Assembly (NCBI GenBank): GCA_034668825.1 | Contig: JAXDOR010000085.1 | Span: forward strand, 1-28,605 | Length of the DNA: 28,605 nt | Direction of reading: 5' to 3' | From: CANKHA01 sp034668825 | GTDB taxonomy: Bacteria > Pseudomonadota > Alphaproteobacteria > Rhizobiales > Xanthobacteraceae | Shown here: piece after piece, positions 7,951 through 17,516 of the stretch | Numbering within the stretch: position 1 is the first letter of the stretch | Layout: every line of letters starts with the position of its first letter | The notes under the pieces: model-generated | Database searches by the model: none | Seen by the model: the letters and a program-made list of their open reading frames with translations, nothing else | Told to the model about the DNA's origin: nothing | Made by a program: the position numbers and the translations under genes

Positions 7951-8032
7951 ATCACCGGGCTTGTCCCGGTGATCCCGCTTAGGGAGGCAGACCTGCCACA
8001 AGAATCGGGATGGCCGGGACAAGCCGGGCCAT
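7951..8032. repeat. Paired inverted REP-like palindromes between ribF and ileS
   Basis: The first unit is a perfect hairpin, ATCACCGGG (7951-7959) with CCCGGTGAT (7965-7973). The second, at 8010-8032 (ATGGCC to GGCCAT), is an inverted, slightly diverged copy: 7955-7977 and 8006-8028 are near-perfect reverse complements sharing CTTGTCCCGG and ATCCCG. Two inverted units with a short spacer form a BIME-like pair. It occupies much of the 159-nt gap between the ribF stop and the ileS start and may affect ileS transcription or mRNA stability. Confidence 0.75.
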
Positions 8033-8053
8033 GACACCCTTGTGCGGTTAGAT

Positions 8054-9031
8054 TTATCCCAACACGGGAAATGCCCCACCCGATCGCGCCAGCGCCTCGC
8101 GGGCGCGGGCGCTGTCCTCGTCCATATGCCGCACCAGATCATCGACGCTGTCGAATTTCATCTCGTGCCTTATCCAAGCGATGAAGGCGACGTCGATCAC
8201 CTTGCCGTAAAGATCGCCATCGAAATCGAACAAAAAGACTTCCAGCAAAGGTGCGCCGTTATCGAACATCGGCCGGCTGCCGAAACTTGCCACTCCGTCA
8301 TGACGACGCCCGTCCACACCGACCCGAACGGCATAAATGCCGTGCTTGAGGCCGCAAGCCGGATCGAGCCGCAGATTCGCCGTGGGATAACCGAGCGCCC
8401 GTCCGCGCTTTTCGCCATGAATCACGATGGCGGAAGCGAACCAGGGATACCCCAGCAGTTCCGCCGCCTCGACGACACGGCCGCCGGCAAGGGCTGTGCG
8501 AATCGCGCCGGAAGATACCGGGCGTCCCTCGTCCTCCAGCGGCGGCAGCATCTCCACGGCAAAGCCGTGCTTGGCTCCTTCGCTCATGAGAAAAGCCGGC
8601 GAACCCATGCGGTTCTTGCCGAAATGGAAATCGAAGCCGATCACGGCCCCGGCCAGCGCATAGCGGTCGACCAAGATACGGCTGACGAAGGCGTCCGCCG
8701 TGAGCCCGGCGAGCGCCGCGTCGAATTTCAGCACGATGGCGCCGTCGAGACCCGTCGCCGCCAGCAGGCGTAATTTGGCCGTCTCGTCCGTGAGCCGGAA
8801 TACCGGCTCCTTGCGCAAAAACGCGACGGGATGCGGTTCGAAAGTCAGCGCCGCGGCCGGCCGTTTAAGCCTCTCGGCGCGTGCGATTGCCGAGGCGATG
8901 ACGGCTCGATGGCCGCGATGCACGCCGTCAAAATTCCCAATAGCCAGCACCGCACCGCGAAGGGCGCTGATGTCGGCGGCATTGTCGCGGAGGACGACGA
9001 AGGATTTCGCCGGCTGGGAGGGCTCGGTCAT
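8054..9031 (-). CDS. ribF: Bifunctional riboflavin kinase / FAD synthetase
   Basis: RibF phosphorylates riboflavin to FMN and adenylates FMN to FAD in the cytoplasm. The N-terminal nucleotidyltransferase domain shows GNFDGVHRGHR near residues 30-40 and GFDFHFGKNR further on. The C-terminal riboflavin kinase domain shows GRALGYPTANL and GIYAVRVGV. I chose the ATG at 9031 (MTEPSQPAK, 325 residues) because it fits the family length. An in-frame start at 9088 would add 19 residues of unconserved sequence, and neither start has a strong Shine-Dalgarno. It precedes ileS in the same direction, the usual ribF-ileS-lspA order, but REP-like palindromes fill the gap to ileS. Confidence 0.96.
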   Translation of the reverse strand: MTEPSQPAKSFVVLRDNAADISALRGAVLAIGNFDGVHRGHRAVIASAIARAERLKRPAAALTFEPHPVAFLRKEPVFRLTDETAKLRLLAATGLDGAIVLKFDAALAGLTADAFVSRILVDRYALAGAVIGFDFHFGKNRMGSPAFLMSEGAKHGFAVEMLPPLEDEGRPVSSGAIRTALAGGRVVEAAELLGYPWFASAIVIHGEKRGRALGYPTANLRLDPACGLKHGIYAVRVGVDGRRHDGVASFGSRPMFDNGAPLLEVFLFDFDGDLYGKVIDVAFIAWIRHEMKFDSVDDLVRHMDEDSARAREALARSGGAFPVLG

Positions 9032-9343
9032 GAAGCAAATGGGTCCGTGAGGCCGCCGACCGTGCCGTCCCGCGTCGTGCCAAGTCAAGCCGGGGCAATC
9101 GCGGCGCCGGAACCGGGCGTTAATACTTCGGCAACCATCCGGCAGTCCGACAAATCCCGTTTCGCCTAGAAAAGCATCAATAAAACAACGGATACAACCG
9201 GATCGGCGGCCGGGTTAACCGGATATTCAATAGGCGCTGTTAACGTCCCAGCGTTCGGGAGACTTGGGCGGGGCGCCTTCAGCCTGCCAATGGATCACGA
9301 CCAGCGGCGTGTGTGCGACCGTTGACGTCATGGAGCAGGGTAA
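9032..9343. other. Divergent intergenic region ribF / cheY
   Basis: These 312 nt must hold the promoters for ribF (minus) and cheY (plus). Visible signals are a GGTTAACC palindrome at 9213-9220 within CCGGGTTAACCGG, a GTTAAC at 9239-9244, and a perfect TGACGTCA palindrome at 9323-9330 just before the cheY ribosome-binding site. The TTAA spacing here is not the N7 pattern of CtrA boxes. I see no convincing -35/-10 pair and no gene. Confidence 0.4.
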
Positions 9344-9727
9344 ATGGCTGTCGATCTAACCATGCCGGTCCTCGTGGTCGACGATTACAACACGATGATC
9401 CGCATCCTGCGTAATCTTCTGAAGCAGCTTGGCTTCGAAGACATCGACGAGGCCGCCGACGGCTCCGCCGCGCTCGCCAAGATGCGCGAGAAGAGATACG
9501 GCCTGGTGATCTCCGATTGGAATATGGAGCCGATGACCGGCTTCGAACTGCTCAAAGAGGTTCGCGGCGACCCGGGACTGTCGCGGACGCCCTTCATCAT
9601 GGTCACCGCCGAATCCAAGACCGAGAATGTCATCGCGGCGAAGAAGGCGGGCGTCAACAACTACATCGTCAAGCCGTTCAACGCCCAGACCTTACAGACC
9701 AAGATCGAAGCGGTGTTCTCGGACTAA
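9344..9727 (+). CDS. cheY: CheY-like chemotaxis response regulator
   Basis: This is a 127-residue stand-alone receiver domain. The acidic pocket is D13/D14 (VVDD), the phospho-acceptor is D58 (ISDWNM), and the switch residues are T88 (MVTAE) and K110 (IVKPF). There is no output domain, and the PMTGFELL and ISDWNMEPM stretches are very close to CheY proteins, which bind the flagellar motor switch when phosphorylated by CheA. GGAGCAGGG sits about 5-10 nt before the ATG. No other che genes are near, as is common for isolated cheY copies in Rhizobiales. The downstream gene is convergent, only 11 nt away. Confidence 0.9.
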   Translation: MAVDLTMPVLVVDDYNTMIRILRNLLKQLGFEDIDEAADGSAALAKMREKRYGLVISDWNMEPMTGFELLKEVRGDPGLSRTPFIMVTAESKTENVIAAKKAGVNNYIVKPFNAQTLQTKIEAVFSD

Positions 9728-9733
9728 TCCGAG

Positions 9734-9754
9734 CCGGCTCACCAGACGAGCCGG
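9734..9754. terminator. Possible bidirectional hairpin between cheY and the HAD gene
   Basis: CCGGCTC (9734-9740) pairs with GAGCCGG (9748-9754) around a 7-nt loop. It starts 7 nt after the cheY stop and overlaps the last codons of the convergent HAD gene. There is no T-tract, so termination is only a possibility. Confidence 0.35.
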
Positions 9755-10602
9755 TGCATCACCGCTTTCGGCATCACTTCCGCCTGTGCAAAGAAAGTCT
9801 CGAGCGTAGAGGCATCCAAATTTCCGCCAACCTCTCCGGCGTGAATCCCCGCGGTCACAAATAGAAAATCGACGCCGAGCGATGCGGCGCCCTTTAGATC
9901 GGTCCGCACCGAATCGCCGATGGCGAGCACCCGGCCGAGCGGCACGTTGGCGCTGCGCGCCGCTTCCGCTTTGGCAAGCGCGCGCAAATATAGCGCCGGA
10001 TAAGGTTTGCCGGTGAAAAGCACCTCCCCGCCGAGCCCCTGATAGAGATCGGCGAGCGCGCCCGCGCAATAGACGAGATGATCGCCGCGTTCCACGACCA
10101 CATCGGGATTGGCGCAGACCATAAAGAGGCCCCTCGCCTTCAGGCGTGCCAGCAACTCGCGATAGTCATCCGGCGTTTCCCGGGTATCGTCGAAGAGGCC
10201 GGAACAGACCACGTAGTCGGCGGTCTTCTCGTCCGTCAGCCGTACGTCCAAGCCGGTGAAGAGCGGCAGATCCCGCGGCGGGCCGAGATGAAACACGCTC
10301 TGACCGGCGCGTTCGGCAATGATGGCGCGGGTGACGTCACCGGAGCTGACGACAGCATCGTAACTCTCGCGCGGCACGCCGAAGTCGTCGAGTTGCTGCA
10401 TCAGGCTGTCGGTCGGACGCGGCGAATTGGTGATCAGCACCACGGAACCGCCGGCCCGCCGCGCACGCGCCAGGGCGTCGCAGGCGTCCGGGAAGGCGGC
10501 AACCCCGTTGTGGATCACGCCCCAGACATCGCAGAGAAACAGGTCATAACCCGACGCCAGCGCGGCGAAATGGTCGAGGAAGGGGGGACGAAAACTGGAC
10601 AT
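9739..10602 (-). CDS. HAD-IIA family hydrolase (TIGR01459-like)
   Basis: This 287-residue haloacid dehalogenase superfamily phosphatase of subclass IIA carries all four motifs: nucleophile D25 in CDVWGV, T58-N59-S60 in LITNS, the lysine of TGKPYP, and the acidic GDSVRTDLKGA. The DVWGV variant and overall length match the TIGR01459 group of alphaproteobacterial HAD-IIA enzymes. Relatives include NagD-type nucleotide phosphatases and phosphoglycolate phosphatases, but I cannot infer the substrate. It starts 18 nt downstream of the EAL-domain gene stop in the same direction, so the two may be one transcription unit. It converges on cheY. Confidence 0.93.
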   Translation of the reverse strand: MSSFRPPFLDHFAALASGYDLFLCDVWGVIHNGVAAFPDACDALARARRAGGSVVLITNSPRPTDSLMQQLDDFGVPRESYDAVVSSGDVTRAIIAERAGQSVFHLGPPRDLPLFTGLDVRLTDEKTADYVVCSGLFDDTRETPDDYRELLARLKARGLFMVCANPDVVVERGDHLVYCAGALADLYQGLGGEVLFTGKPYPALYLRALAKAEAARSANVPLGRVLAIGDSVRTDLKGAASLGVDFLFVTAGIHAGEVGGNLDASTLETFFAQAEVMPKAVMHRLVW

Positions 10603-10620
10603 GGGAATCGGAGGGAAGGC

Positions 10621-11973
10621 TTAAGCCACCGCCCCCTGGCGTTGGATGCCCTGCGGCTCGCCGGCTTTATCGCGCGCATCCATGGCCGTGCGTTCGGCGC
10701 TCCCCTGCAACGCATCCGGGCGAACCGGCCGCGGCTGCGAGAACAAGAAGCCCTGACCGTATTTCACGTCGTAATCCAGGAGATCGACGACGGCGCTTTC
10801 GCTTTCGATCCGCTCGGCGATCAGTTCGATGCCGGAGCGGGCAAGCAGGTCGGCGAGGTCGGCAGGATGGATGTCGGCCGATCCGCCGCCGTGGCTGAGC
10901 AACAGCGCGCCCGGAACTTTGATGAAGCGGAATCCGCGCTCCGACAGATCCCGCAGTTCCATGCGCAAGTCGGTGACATGATCGACGCAGAAGCGGAATC
11001 CGCGCTCCGCCAGCGCCGCCAGGCTCTCGTGTTCCATCGGCCCCATGCCGCGGACCGTGGCCTGGGTGAATTCGAATACCAGCGACGGCGCCAGTGCGCG
11101 GTTGGCATCCATGAATTCGGCGAATTGCGGGAAGAATTCGGGATCGCTCAAGGTGGTGCCCGAAATGTTGCAGAACAGGCCGACATCCCGGTTCTTCAAC
11201 TGCAGCCGGCGCAGCACCTGCACGCAGCGGAACAGCAGCAAATTGTCGATCTTCGGCATCAGCCCGGCGCCTTCCGCATGCGGCAGAAAGGCGGTCGCGA
11301 GCACTTGCTCGCCGGATGCCGTCCGCAGCCGGGACGTCGCCTCGTAATAGCGCACCTTGCGCTGTGGCAGCGTCACGATCGGCTGCAGGTAAGTATCGAT
11401 GCGGCTGGCCTCGACGGCTTCGCGGATCATTCCGACCATGCCGTTCCGGTCCATGTCCTTGACTTGGGTGACGGCGGCGCTGTTTGCCTTTGCTTCCGGC
11501 GCGTCCGCCTGATCGGCATCCGGCGCGGAAACGGCGTCCATGACCGCCGGCGTGTCGGCCATGACGCGGCTTTCCAGGACGGCGTCATGCGTGGCAACTG
11601 TTTCGGCGAGCTGCGTGACGAGATTGCCAAGCTCGCCGATCTCGGCAGCCAGCGGTTCGACAGCGGCGCGTGCCCTATTCGCCGCGCTATCGGCCTTGCC
11701 CTCGACGGTGGCGAGCTGACGCTTGATCTCGGCCATTTGCCGCGCCAGGTCGGCGCTCTCGCGGGACAGATCGGCGATCTGCTCGCCCATGTCGCTGCGG
11801 TCGCGCAGCCGCGTCGAAACGGTATTGTAAAGCGCCATTCCGGTGAGCGTGATCAGGGCGATGAGCGTTGATTCCGCGCCGCTGAGCTTGAAATACAGAT
11901 AAAGCACGCCGCCGAGGCAAGCCGCGATGACCACCATGCAGAAGGTGACAAAGATGGCAGCACTACGAGCCAT
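10621..11973 (-). CDS. Membrane-anchored degenerate EAL-domain protein (TipF-like architecture)
   Basis: The 450 residues show two transmembrane helices (about 7-27 and 34-50), a coiled coil (about 58-130), an Ala-rich linker, and a C-terminal EAL domain from about 185. The EAL domain is degenerate. The signature EAL reads EAT (YYEATSRL), the metal-binding DDFG loop reads CVDHVTDL, and the later glutamate motif reads AERIES; FEFTQ, IKVPGALL and YGQGFLFSQ are still recognisable. This pattern suggests a c-di-GMP receptor rather than an active phosphodiesterase. Length and domain order resemble Caulobacter TipF, a c-di-GMP-binding flagellar assembly factor, and cheY lies nearby, but orthology is unproven. 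The HAD gene follows after 18 nt. Confidence 0.88.
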   Translation of the reverse strand: MARSAAIFVTFCMVVIAACLGGVLYLYFKLSGAESTLIALITLTGMALYNTVSTRLRDRSDMGEQIADLSRESADLARQMAEIKRQLATVEGKADSAANRARAAVEPLAAEIGELGNLVTQLAETVATHDAVLESRVMADTPAVMDAVSAPDADQADAPEAKANSAAVTQVKDMDRNGMVGMIREAVEASRIDTYLQPIVTLPQRKVRYYEATSRLRTASGEQVLATAFLPHAEGAGLMPKIDNLLLFRCVQVLRRLQLKNRDVGLFCNISGTTLSDPEFFPQFAEFMDANRALAPSLVFEFTQATVRGMGPMEHESLAALAERGFRFCVDHVTDLRMELRDLSERGFRFIKVPGALLLSHGGGSADIHPADLADLLARSGIELIAERIESESAVVDLLDYDVKYGQGFLFSQPRPVRPDALQGSAERTAMDARDKAGEPQGIQRQGAVA

Positions 11974-12147
11974 AATCCCGGGCGCCCATGCTGTGCCATG
12001 GCGGTGATTCGCCGGAGCAAGCTAGAATGTCCATGACCGCAGGCGCGGTGCAAGCGAACTGCGCCTCTAAACCCCAGTTTCGCGCGGCGGCAGTTAATGC
12101 CCGACCGGCCCGCGCATAAGCGCAATGAGGAAGAAGGCTCCGTTTTC

Positions 12148-13650
12148 ATGCCGTCCGCCCGAGCGACGCCAAACTTCCTGACCTGGATCGAGCAGCGTCC
12201 CGGGGCGGCTTTCGCCGCCTTCGCGGTCTTGCATATGGCGGTGTGGACCGCGCTGCCGGCGCTGCTCTATCTCAACCTGCCGCTCGATCTGATCGAAGCC
12301 CTGACCTACGGGCGCGAATGGCAGCTCGGCTACGACAAGCTGCCGCCGCTGCCGTGGTGGCTGGTGGAAGTGGCCTACCGGCTCGCCGGCCACGACATCG
12401 CCTATTACGCGCTGGCGCAGATCGTGGTGATCGCCGCCTTTGCCCTGGTATGGACGATGGCGCGTCCGCTCATCGGCGGACTGGGCGCGCTGGTCGCCAT
12501 CCTGATCCTCGATGGTTTGCATTACTTCAGTTACACCGCCGCCAAGTTCAATCACGACGTGGTGCAGTTGCCGTTCTGGGCGCTGGCCGGTTTAGCATTT
12601 CACCGGGCGCTGCGCACCGGGCGCCTGCTCTATTGGATCTTGCTCGGATTGGCGCTGGGGCTTTCGCTGTGGGCGAAGTATTTCATCGTCGTGCTCGCGC
12701 TGCCATTGGCGCTGTTCGTGCTCTTCGACAAAGAGGCGCGCAAAACCCTGAAGATGCCCGGGCCGTATGTCGCCGCCGCAATCGCGCTCGCAGTGGCCGC
12801 GCCGCATTTGCTCTGGCTTGTGAACAACGACTTTCTTCCATTCCACTATGCGGAAGCCCGCGCGGCGCCGTCGCGCGGCTTGATCGACCACATCCTGCAT
12901 CCGCTGGAATTCGCAGTCGATCAACTCGGCTTCCTGCTGCCGGCGTTGCTGATCGCCGCGCCGCTTTGGTTTCGCCGGGAAGCCGGGGCGGCAACGCCGC
13001 AGTCCTATGATTGGTGCATCGTCACGCTTCTCGCCTTCGGCCCGATGGCGACGGTGCTGGCGCTCTCCGCGCTCACCGGACGCGGCACGGTGGCGATGTG
13101 GGGCTACCCGCTGTGGCTTTTTCTCGGCGTCTGGATCGTCATCACGCTCGGCGCCATCGCCCCGGCGCGGCTGGCGTGGATTGTCGGCCTCTGGGCCGCT
13201 GTATTCTGCGGCTTGGCCATTGCCTTTATCGGCAATTATGCGGTGCTGCCGGCTTACGACGCCCGCTATCGCGCGGTGCTCTATCCCGGCGACCGGCTGG
13301 CCGCGGAAATGTCGCAACGCTTCCGCGCCGCGACCGGCAAGCCGCTGGCCTATGTGGTCAGCGAGATGTGGACCGGCGGCAATATCGGCCACTATGCCCC
13401 CGAGCACCCGCGCGTGCTGATCGACGGCAAGCCGGAGCGCGCGCCTTGGATCGATTTGAACGACCTGAAGGCGCGCGGCGCCGTCGTGGTGTGGACCGAA
13501 GGCGATCTCGATGCTCTGCCCGCCGATTACCGCGCCGTCGCGCCGGGCGCCCAGGTGCAGCCGCCGTTCGCCCTGCCCTATCGCAAAGGCGGCCTCACGC
13601 TGCAGGTCGGCTGGGCGATTCTAAGAGGAGCAAATAGCAACGCGCGATAG
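12148..13650 (+). CDS. Glycosyltransferase family 39 protein
   Basis: This polytopic membrane protein of 500 residues has about ten hydrophobic segments and a soluble C-terminal part. It fits the GT39/ArnT-like group (PMT_2), which transfer sugars from polyprenyl-phosphate donors to lipid A or proteins on the outer face of the inner membrane. The acidic residues expected in the first periplasmic loop are in LPLDLIEALTYGREWQ, followed by DKLPPLPWWL, and ALGLSLWAKYF is typical of the family core. I prefer the ATG at 12148 (MPSARATPNF), preceded by GAGGAAGAAGG; an in-frame ATG at 12097 would add 17 polar residues. It is divergent from the EAL-domain gene and convergent with the DUF2442 gene. The acceptor is unknown. 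Confidence 0.88.
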   Translation: MPSARATPNFLTWIEQRPGAAFAAFAVLHMAVWTALPALLYLNLPLDLIEALTYGREWQLGYDKLPPLPWWLVEVAYRLAGHDIAYYALAQIVVIAAFALVWTMARPLIGGLGALVAILILDGLHYFSYTAAKFNHDVVQLPFWALAGLAFHRALRTGRLLYWILLGLALGLSLWAKYFIVVLALPLALFVLFDKEARKTLKMPGPYVAAAIALAVAAPHLLWLVNNDFLPFHYAEARAAPSRGLIDHILHPLEFAVDQLGFLLPALLIAAPLWFRREAGAATPQSYDWCIVTLLAFGPMATVLALSALTGRGTVAMWGYPLWLFLGVWIVITLGAIAPARLAWIVGLWAAVFCGLAIAFIGNYAVLPAYDARYRAVLYPGDRLAAEMSQRFRAATGKPLAYVVSEMWTGGNIGHYAPEHPRVLIDGKPERAPWIDLNDLKARGAVVVWTEGDLDALPADYRAVAPGAQVQPPFALPYRKGGLTLQVGWAILRGANSNAR

Positions 13651-13668
13651 CACAGCCTGTTGCGGCCG

Positions 13669-13914
13669 TTACGCCCGCCGGCCCTTCAGCATACCGGCGA
13701 TACCAAGGTCCTCGTCGAGGTCCGGCCAATGGATGCCCATGGGCATGATCTCGAAATTCGCGCGCTGTTTCGCCGAGCCGCTCTTCAGTCTTGGATACCA
13801 GTCGAGAGGCGTCGCAATCTTGCGCCCGTCCGCGAGCGTCACCACCAACTCGCTCGCGGTGAACTCCACTGAGCGGGGCCGCAGGTCGCCGACGTCAATT
13901 TCCAAAGTGCTCAT
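13669..13914 (-). CDS. DUF2442 domain-containing protein
   Basis: With the ATG at 13914 (MSTLEIDVG) this is an 81-residue protein, the normal size for DUF2442. The family pattern is clear: VEFTASELVVTLADGR, then IATPLDWYPRL, then a closing GIHWPDLDEDLGIAGML. The open frame continues upstream to 14025 but overlaps the end of the preceding gene, and its sequence does not look conserved, so I trimmed it. DUF2442 genes often sit beside DUF4160 partners in a toxin-antitoxin-like arrangement; none is visible here. It lies 58 nt after the 535-residue gene in the same direction, so it may be the last gene of the purA transcription unit. Function is unknown. Confidence 0.85.
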   Translation of the reverse strand: MSTLEIDVGDLRPRSVEFTASELVVTLADGRKIATPLDWYPRLKSGSAKQRANFEIMPMGIHWPDLDEDLGIAGMLKGRRA

Positions 13915-13972
13915 TCCACGCCGCAAATAATGTGTCCGCCAACCCTTCGCCTTTTCCCCGCGCAGGACTAGC

Positions 13973-15580
13973 TCACTGCCTCCACGCGGCGAAAGCCTCA
14001 CCGAAGACGCGATCGCCGGGAACACCCTTCTCCATCGCCAGCAGCGCGCGATTGCCGTCGTTGTAGATCAGCGAAATGTCGAGCCAAGCCCGCTCCTTCA
14101 GCAATTGGATATTGCGCTTCACGTCGCTCTCCACCGCGGAAAGACCAACCAGGAAGAAGCCGTTGGTCACTTTCACGCGAAGGCCGGCGAGCGGCGCGCC
14201 GCGGGCCTGTTCCGTCTGTTCCATCAGCACGGCGGCGACGTCGGCGATGCCGCCGGGCGGAAAATCCGCGCCCGTGGTGAAGATGATCTCGATGGTGTGG
14301 CTGGCGGGCGTCTGATCCTGATTGCGCTGCATGCTCCAGCTCATGCGCAAGTGGCGCTCGGGAATTTCCACGTCGGCTTTCACGGCAACATCGGGCGGAA
14401 GTCCGGGTCCGGGCGACACCATTTCGGTGCGCCAGATCACCGAGCCGATATATTGCTTGCGCTCGGCGCTATTCGGCGGTTGCTCATAGAGCACCACGCG
14501 TTGCGCCACCGCGGCGGCAGGCTGGGCGGGCGCGGTGGAAGAGTCCTGTTGACCATTGGCGCCGATGCGGTCGGCAATCTTGGGCCGTACTTGTGTCGTA
14601 TCCCGCGATGCCTGGGTCGCAGGCCCGCGAATGGATTGATACAAGGCGACGATGCGGGCGCGCTCGCTATAGGCCACGGCCGCGGCGACGCCGAGCCCGG
14701 CGAGAATGGCAACAATGATAACGGTGCGCGCAATGCCGCCGAAGCCCCGGCCCACGGTCCGGTGTGAGTCATCCAAATCATCGTCGGGCAGCGGCCGCCG
14801 CGGCATGCCGCCGCGAGCCCTTACCGGATCGTGTGAGCCATCGTCTTGCTCAGGCGTCTCGCTGTAAGTGGGCCCTAATTCTTCCGGCGAGAAGCGAGGC
14901 TCGAGCCGTTCCTTGTCGGGGAACGGCGGACCGCCCGCGACGGATGGCTCGCGCGGAGGTTTCGGCGATGGACGGACGACTTCTTGCGGGACGCCTTTGT
15001 CGCCGACGCCGTCGCGGAAACCCCTTAAACCCTGATCGCTCAAAGAGAGACGATCGCCGCTTGCCCGGTTTTCGCTGCGACTAGCCGGCATCGGGGGCTC
15101 CGCGCGCGCCGCCGGATCGGGTGAAATCCACTCATGCAACGGCGGCATTTGCGGCCGTGGCGCGTCATGTTTCGGCGTTTCCGGCGGTTCAGACTCGGGC
15201 GTCTCCGCCCGCGCGGCCTCGCTGGAAGATGCGGCGGAGGAACGTGAAGCGGAGGGGCTTGGAGTGGAAGAAGTTGGATCGGGTGCCGGCGGTTTTGGCT
15301 CCGCCGTTGCCGGGGACGCCGAAGCCGCCGTCGGAGCTGAGTCCGGACGCGACGCATCGTTACGCTGCTGCCGCGCCGCTTCCGCCTCCACCTTGCGGAT
15401 CGAATCTTCCAGCGCCAGCCGCTCGCGGGTAATGTCGGATTCGCTCAGCGACGGTGTGACGCTGCGTAACTGCGTCACCAGCGCCGTGCGGGCGCGGTCA
15501 TAGAGTGCACGGCGGGCCTCGCCGGTGCTCTTGTCGAGACCAGCTACGGCGCGGGCAATGAGCGGATAATAGTCGGCCAT
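13973..15580 (-). CDS. Hypothetical single-pass membrane protein
   Basis: I recognise no named family in these 535 residues. Three parts can be seen. An N-terminal helical segment (1-75, MADYYPLIARAVAGL and a charged helix) looks cytoplasmic. A long disordered linker rich in Pro, Ser, Ala and Glu covers about 76-280. One transmembrane helix (284-304) leads to a C-terminal domain (about 350-535) that looks folded and would be periplasmic, with strands such as VKADVEIPERHLRMSWSM and LRVKVTNGFFLVGLSA. GGAAG precedes the ATG by about 5 nt. It lies 42 nt downstream of purA in the same direction. The architecture suggests an envelope sensor or scaffold, but that is only a guess. Confidence 0.8.
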   Translation of the reverse strand: MADYYPLIARAVAGLDKSTGEARRALYDRARTALVTQLRSVTPSLSESDITRERLALEDSIRKVEAEAARQQRNDASRPDSAPTAASASPATAEPKPPAPDPTSSTPSPSASRSSAASSSEAARAETPESEPPETPKHDAPRPQMPPLHEWISPDPAARAEPPMPASRSENRASGDRLSLSDQGLRGFRDGVGDKGVPQEVVRPSPKPPREPSVAGGPPFPDKERLEPRFSPEELGPTYSETPEQDDGSHDPVRARGGMPRRPLPDDDLDDSHRTVGRGFGGIARTVIIVAILAGLGVAAAVAYSERARIVALYQSIRGPATQASRDTTQVRPKIADRIGANGQQDSSTAPAQPAAAVAQRVVLYEQPPNSAERKQYIGSVIWRTEMVSPGPGLPPDVAVKADVEIPERHLRMSWSMQRNQDQTPASHTIEIIFTTGADFPPGGIADVAAVLMEQTEQARGAPLAGLRVKVTNGFFLVGLSAVESDVKRNIQLLKERAWLDISLIYNDGNRALLAMEKGVPGDRVFGEAFAAWRQ

Positions 15581-15622
15581 CGACTTCCAGGTTACGCTTT
15601 CTGCGCGGCGAATGCCGACAGT

Positions 15623-16915
<1,293 letters not shown>

Positions 16916-17288
16916 AAGAAACCTTCCTGCGCGGGAACCGACGGCTGGACGCGCCCACATCCCGCCCGCCCGAAGCCAGGGCTCTTCTCGGATAAAGGAT
17001 GAGGCCCTTTGAAGCAAGGCGGCGAGCGGCGGCGAAAGGCCGCCGGTACCCACCCAACTTACTGGTATTGCAAGCTGATCAGAACTTCAGCAGCTGCACC
17101 TGCGGCAGCGCGCGCACTTTGCCCTACCGGCTCGAACCTCGTCCCTGCCAGCTGTTCAGGGGAGTCTTGAAGAATCTCCAACGCCTCGCGCGCAGCTGAT
17201 CGGGTCCCACCGTAGTCGAAGCCAGCGTAGGCAGTCATATCGCTCTAGATGATGGATATAGCACAGGCAACTGATAGTAGTACAACCT
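16916..17288. other. Gene-poor gap between purA and the HTH gene
   Basis: This 373-nt gap should hold the purA promoter on the minus strand, but no clear -35/-10 pair stands out. It contains the serA 3'-end fragment at 17079-17123. The rest (17124-17288) has no gene that I can support, and its base composition becomes more AT-rich towards the HTH gene. Confidence 0.45.
17079..17123 (-). pseudogene. Fragment of a serA 3' end
   Basis: Read on the minus strand this stretch encodes GKVRALPQVQLLKF and a stop. It closely matches the C-terminus of the intact serA at 18879 (KVRALPQVQQAKPLKF). Positions 17095-17120 are identical to 18904-18929 over 26 nt, in the same orientation, and the similarity extends to the stop codon. 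Nothing upstream resembles serA, so only the last 14 codons are present. It marks the far edge of the 1.8-kb insert next to serA. Confidence 0.75.
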
Positions 17289-17516
17289 GTGTATGTATCT
17301 GGTAAACTCACGCGTCGCGAGCGTCAGGTCGTCGAGCTTATCGGCATGGGCCTTCGGGGGCGCGCCGTCGCCGGGCAATTGGGCATGGCCTATTTTACGC
17401 TCCGAAAGCACCGCCTCAATATTTTGCGCAAACTGGGCCTGTCCACCGCTGCGCAGCTTTCCGCAGCCGCCGCACTGATGCAGGGAGACTCAGGACGGAA
17501 CCAGGATTTTCGCTAG
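17289..17516 (+). CDS. LuxR-type HTH domain protein (first half of a split gene)
   Basis: This 75-residue frame from a GTG start is almost wholly one LuxR C-terminal DNA-binding domain: LTRRERQVVELIGMGL, then VAGQLGMAYFTLRKHRLNIL and RKLGLSTAAQL at residues 7-57. There is no receiver or ligand-binding domain. A second LuxR-type HTH follows in the +1 frame without a usable start codon. The original gene therefore probably encoded about 146 residues with two tandem HTH domains and is now broken by a one-base shift around 17480-17515. It lies just upstream of, and in line with, the 326-residue gene, so it may have regulated it. The first HTH could still be made on its own. Confidence 0.6.
   Translation: MYVSGKLTRRERQVVELIGMGLRGRAVAGQLGMAYFTLRKHRLNILRKLGLSTAAQLSAAAALMQGDSGRNQDFR

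Noticed and set aside
9323..9330. TGACGTCA palindrome before cheY as an operator
   Set aside because: It is a single 8-bp palindrome with no second site or known binding protein; chance occurrence is plausible.
10078..11871. Plus-strand open frame of 597 codons
   Set aside because: It is antisense to the HAD and EAL-domain genes, both of which have clear family motifs.
13915..14025. Longer DUF2442 start overlapping the 535-residue gene
   Set aside because: DUF2442 proteins are about 80 residues long and the extra 37 residues do not fit the family.
16916..17053. N-terminal extension of PurA by 46 residues
   Set aside because: The conserved PurA N-terminus begins at MANVVVVGSQWGDEG with a good ribosome-binding site, so the extension is unsupported.
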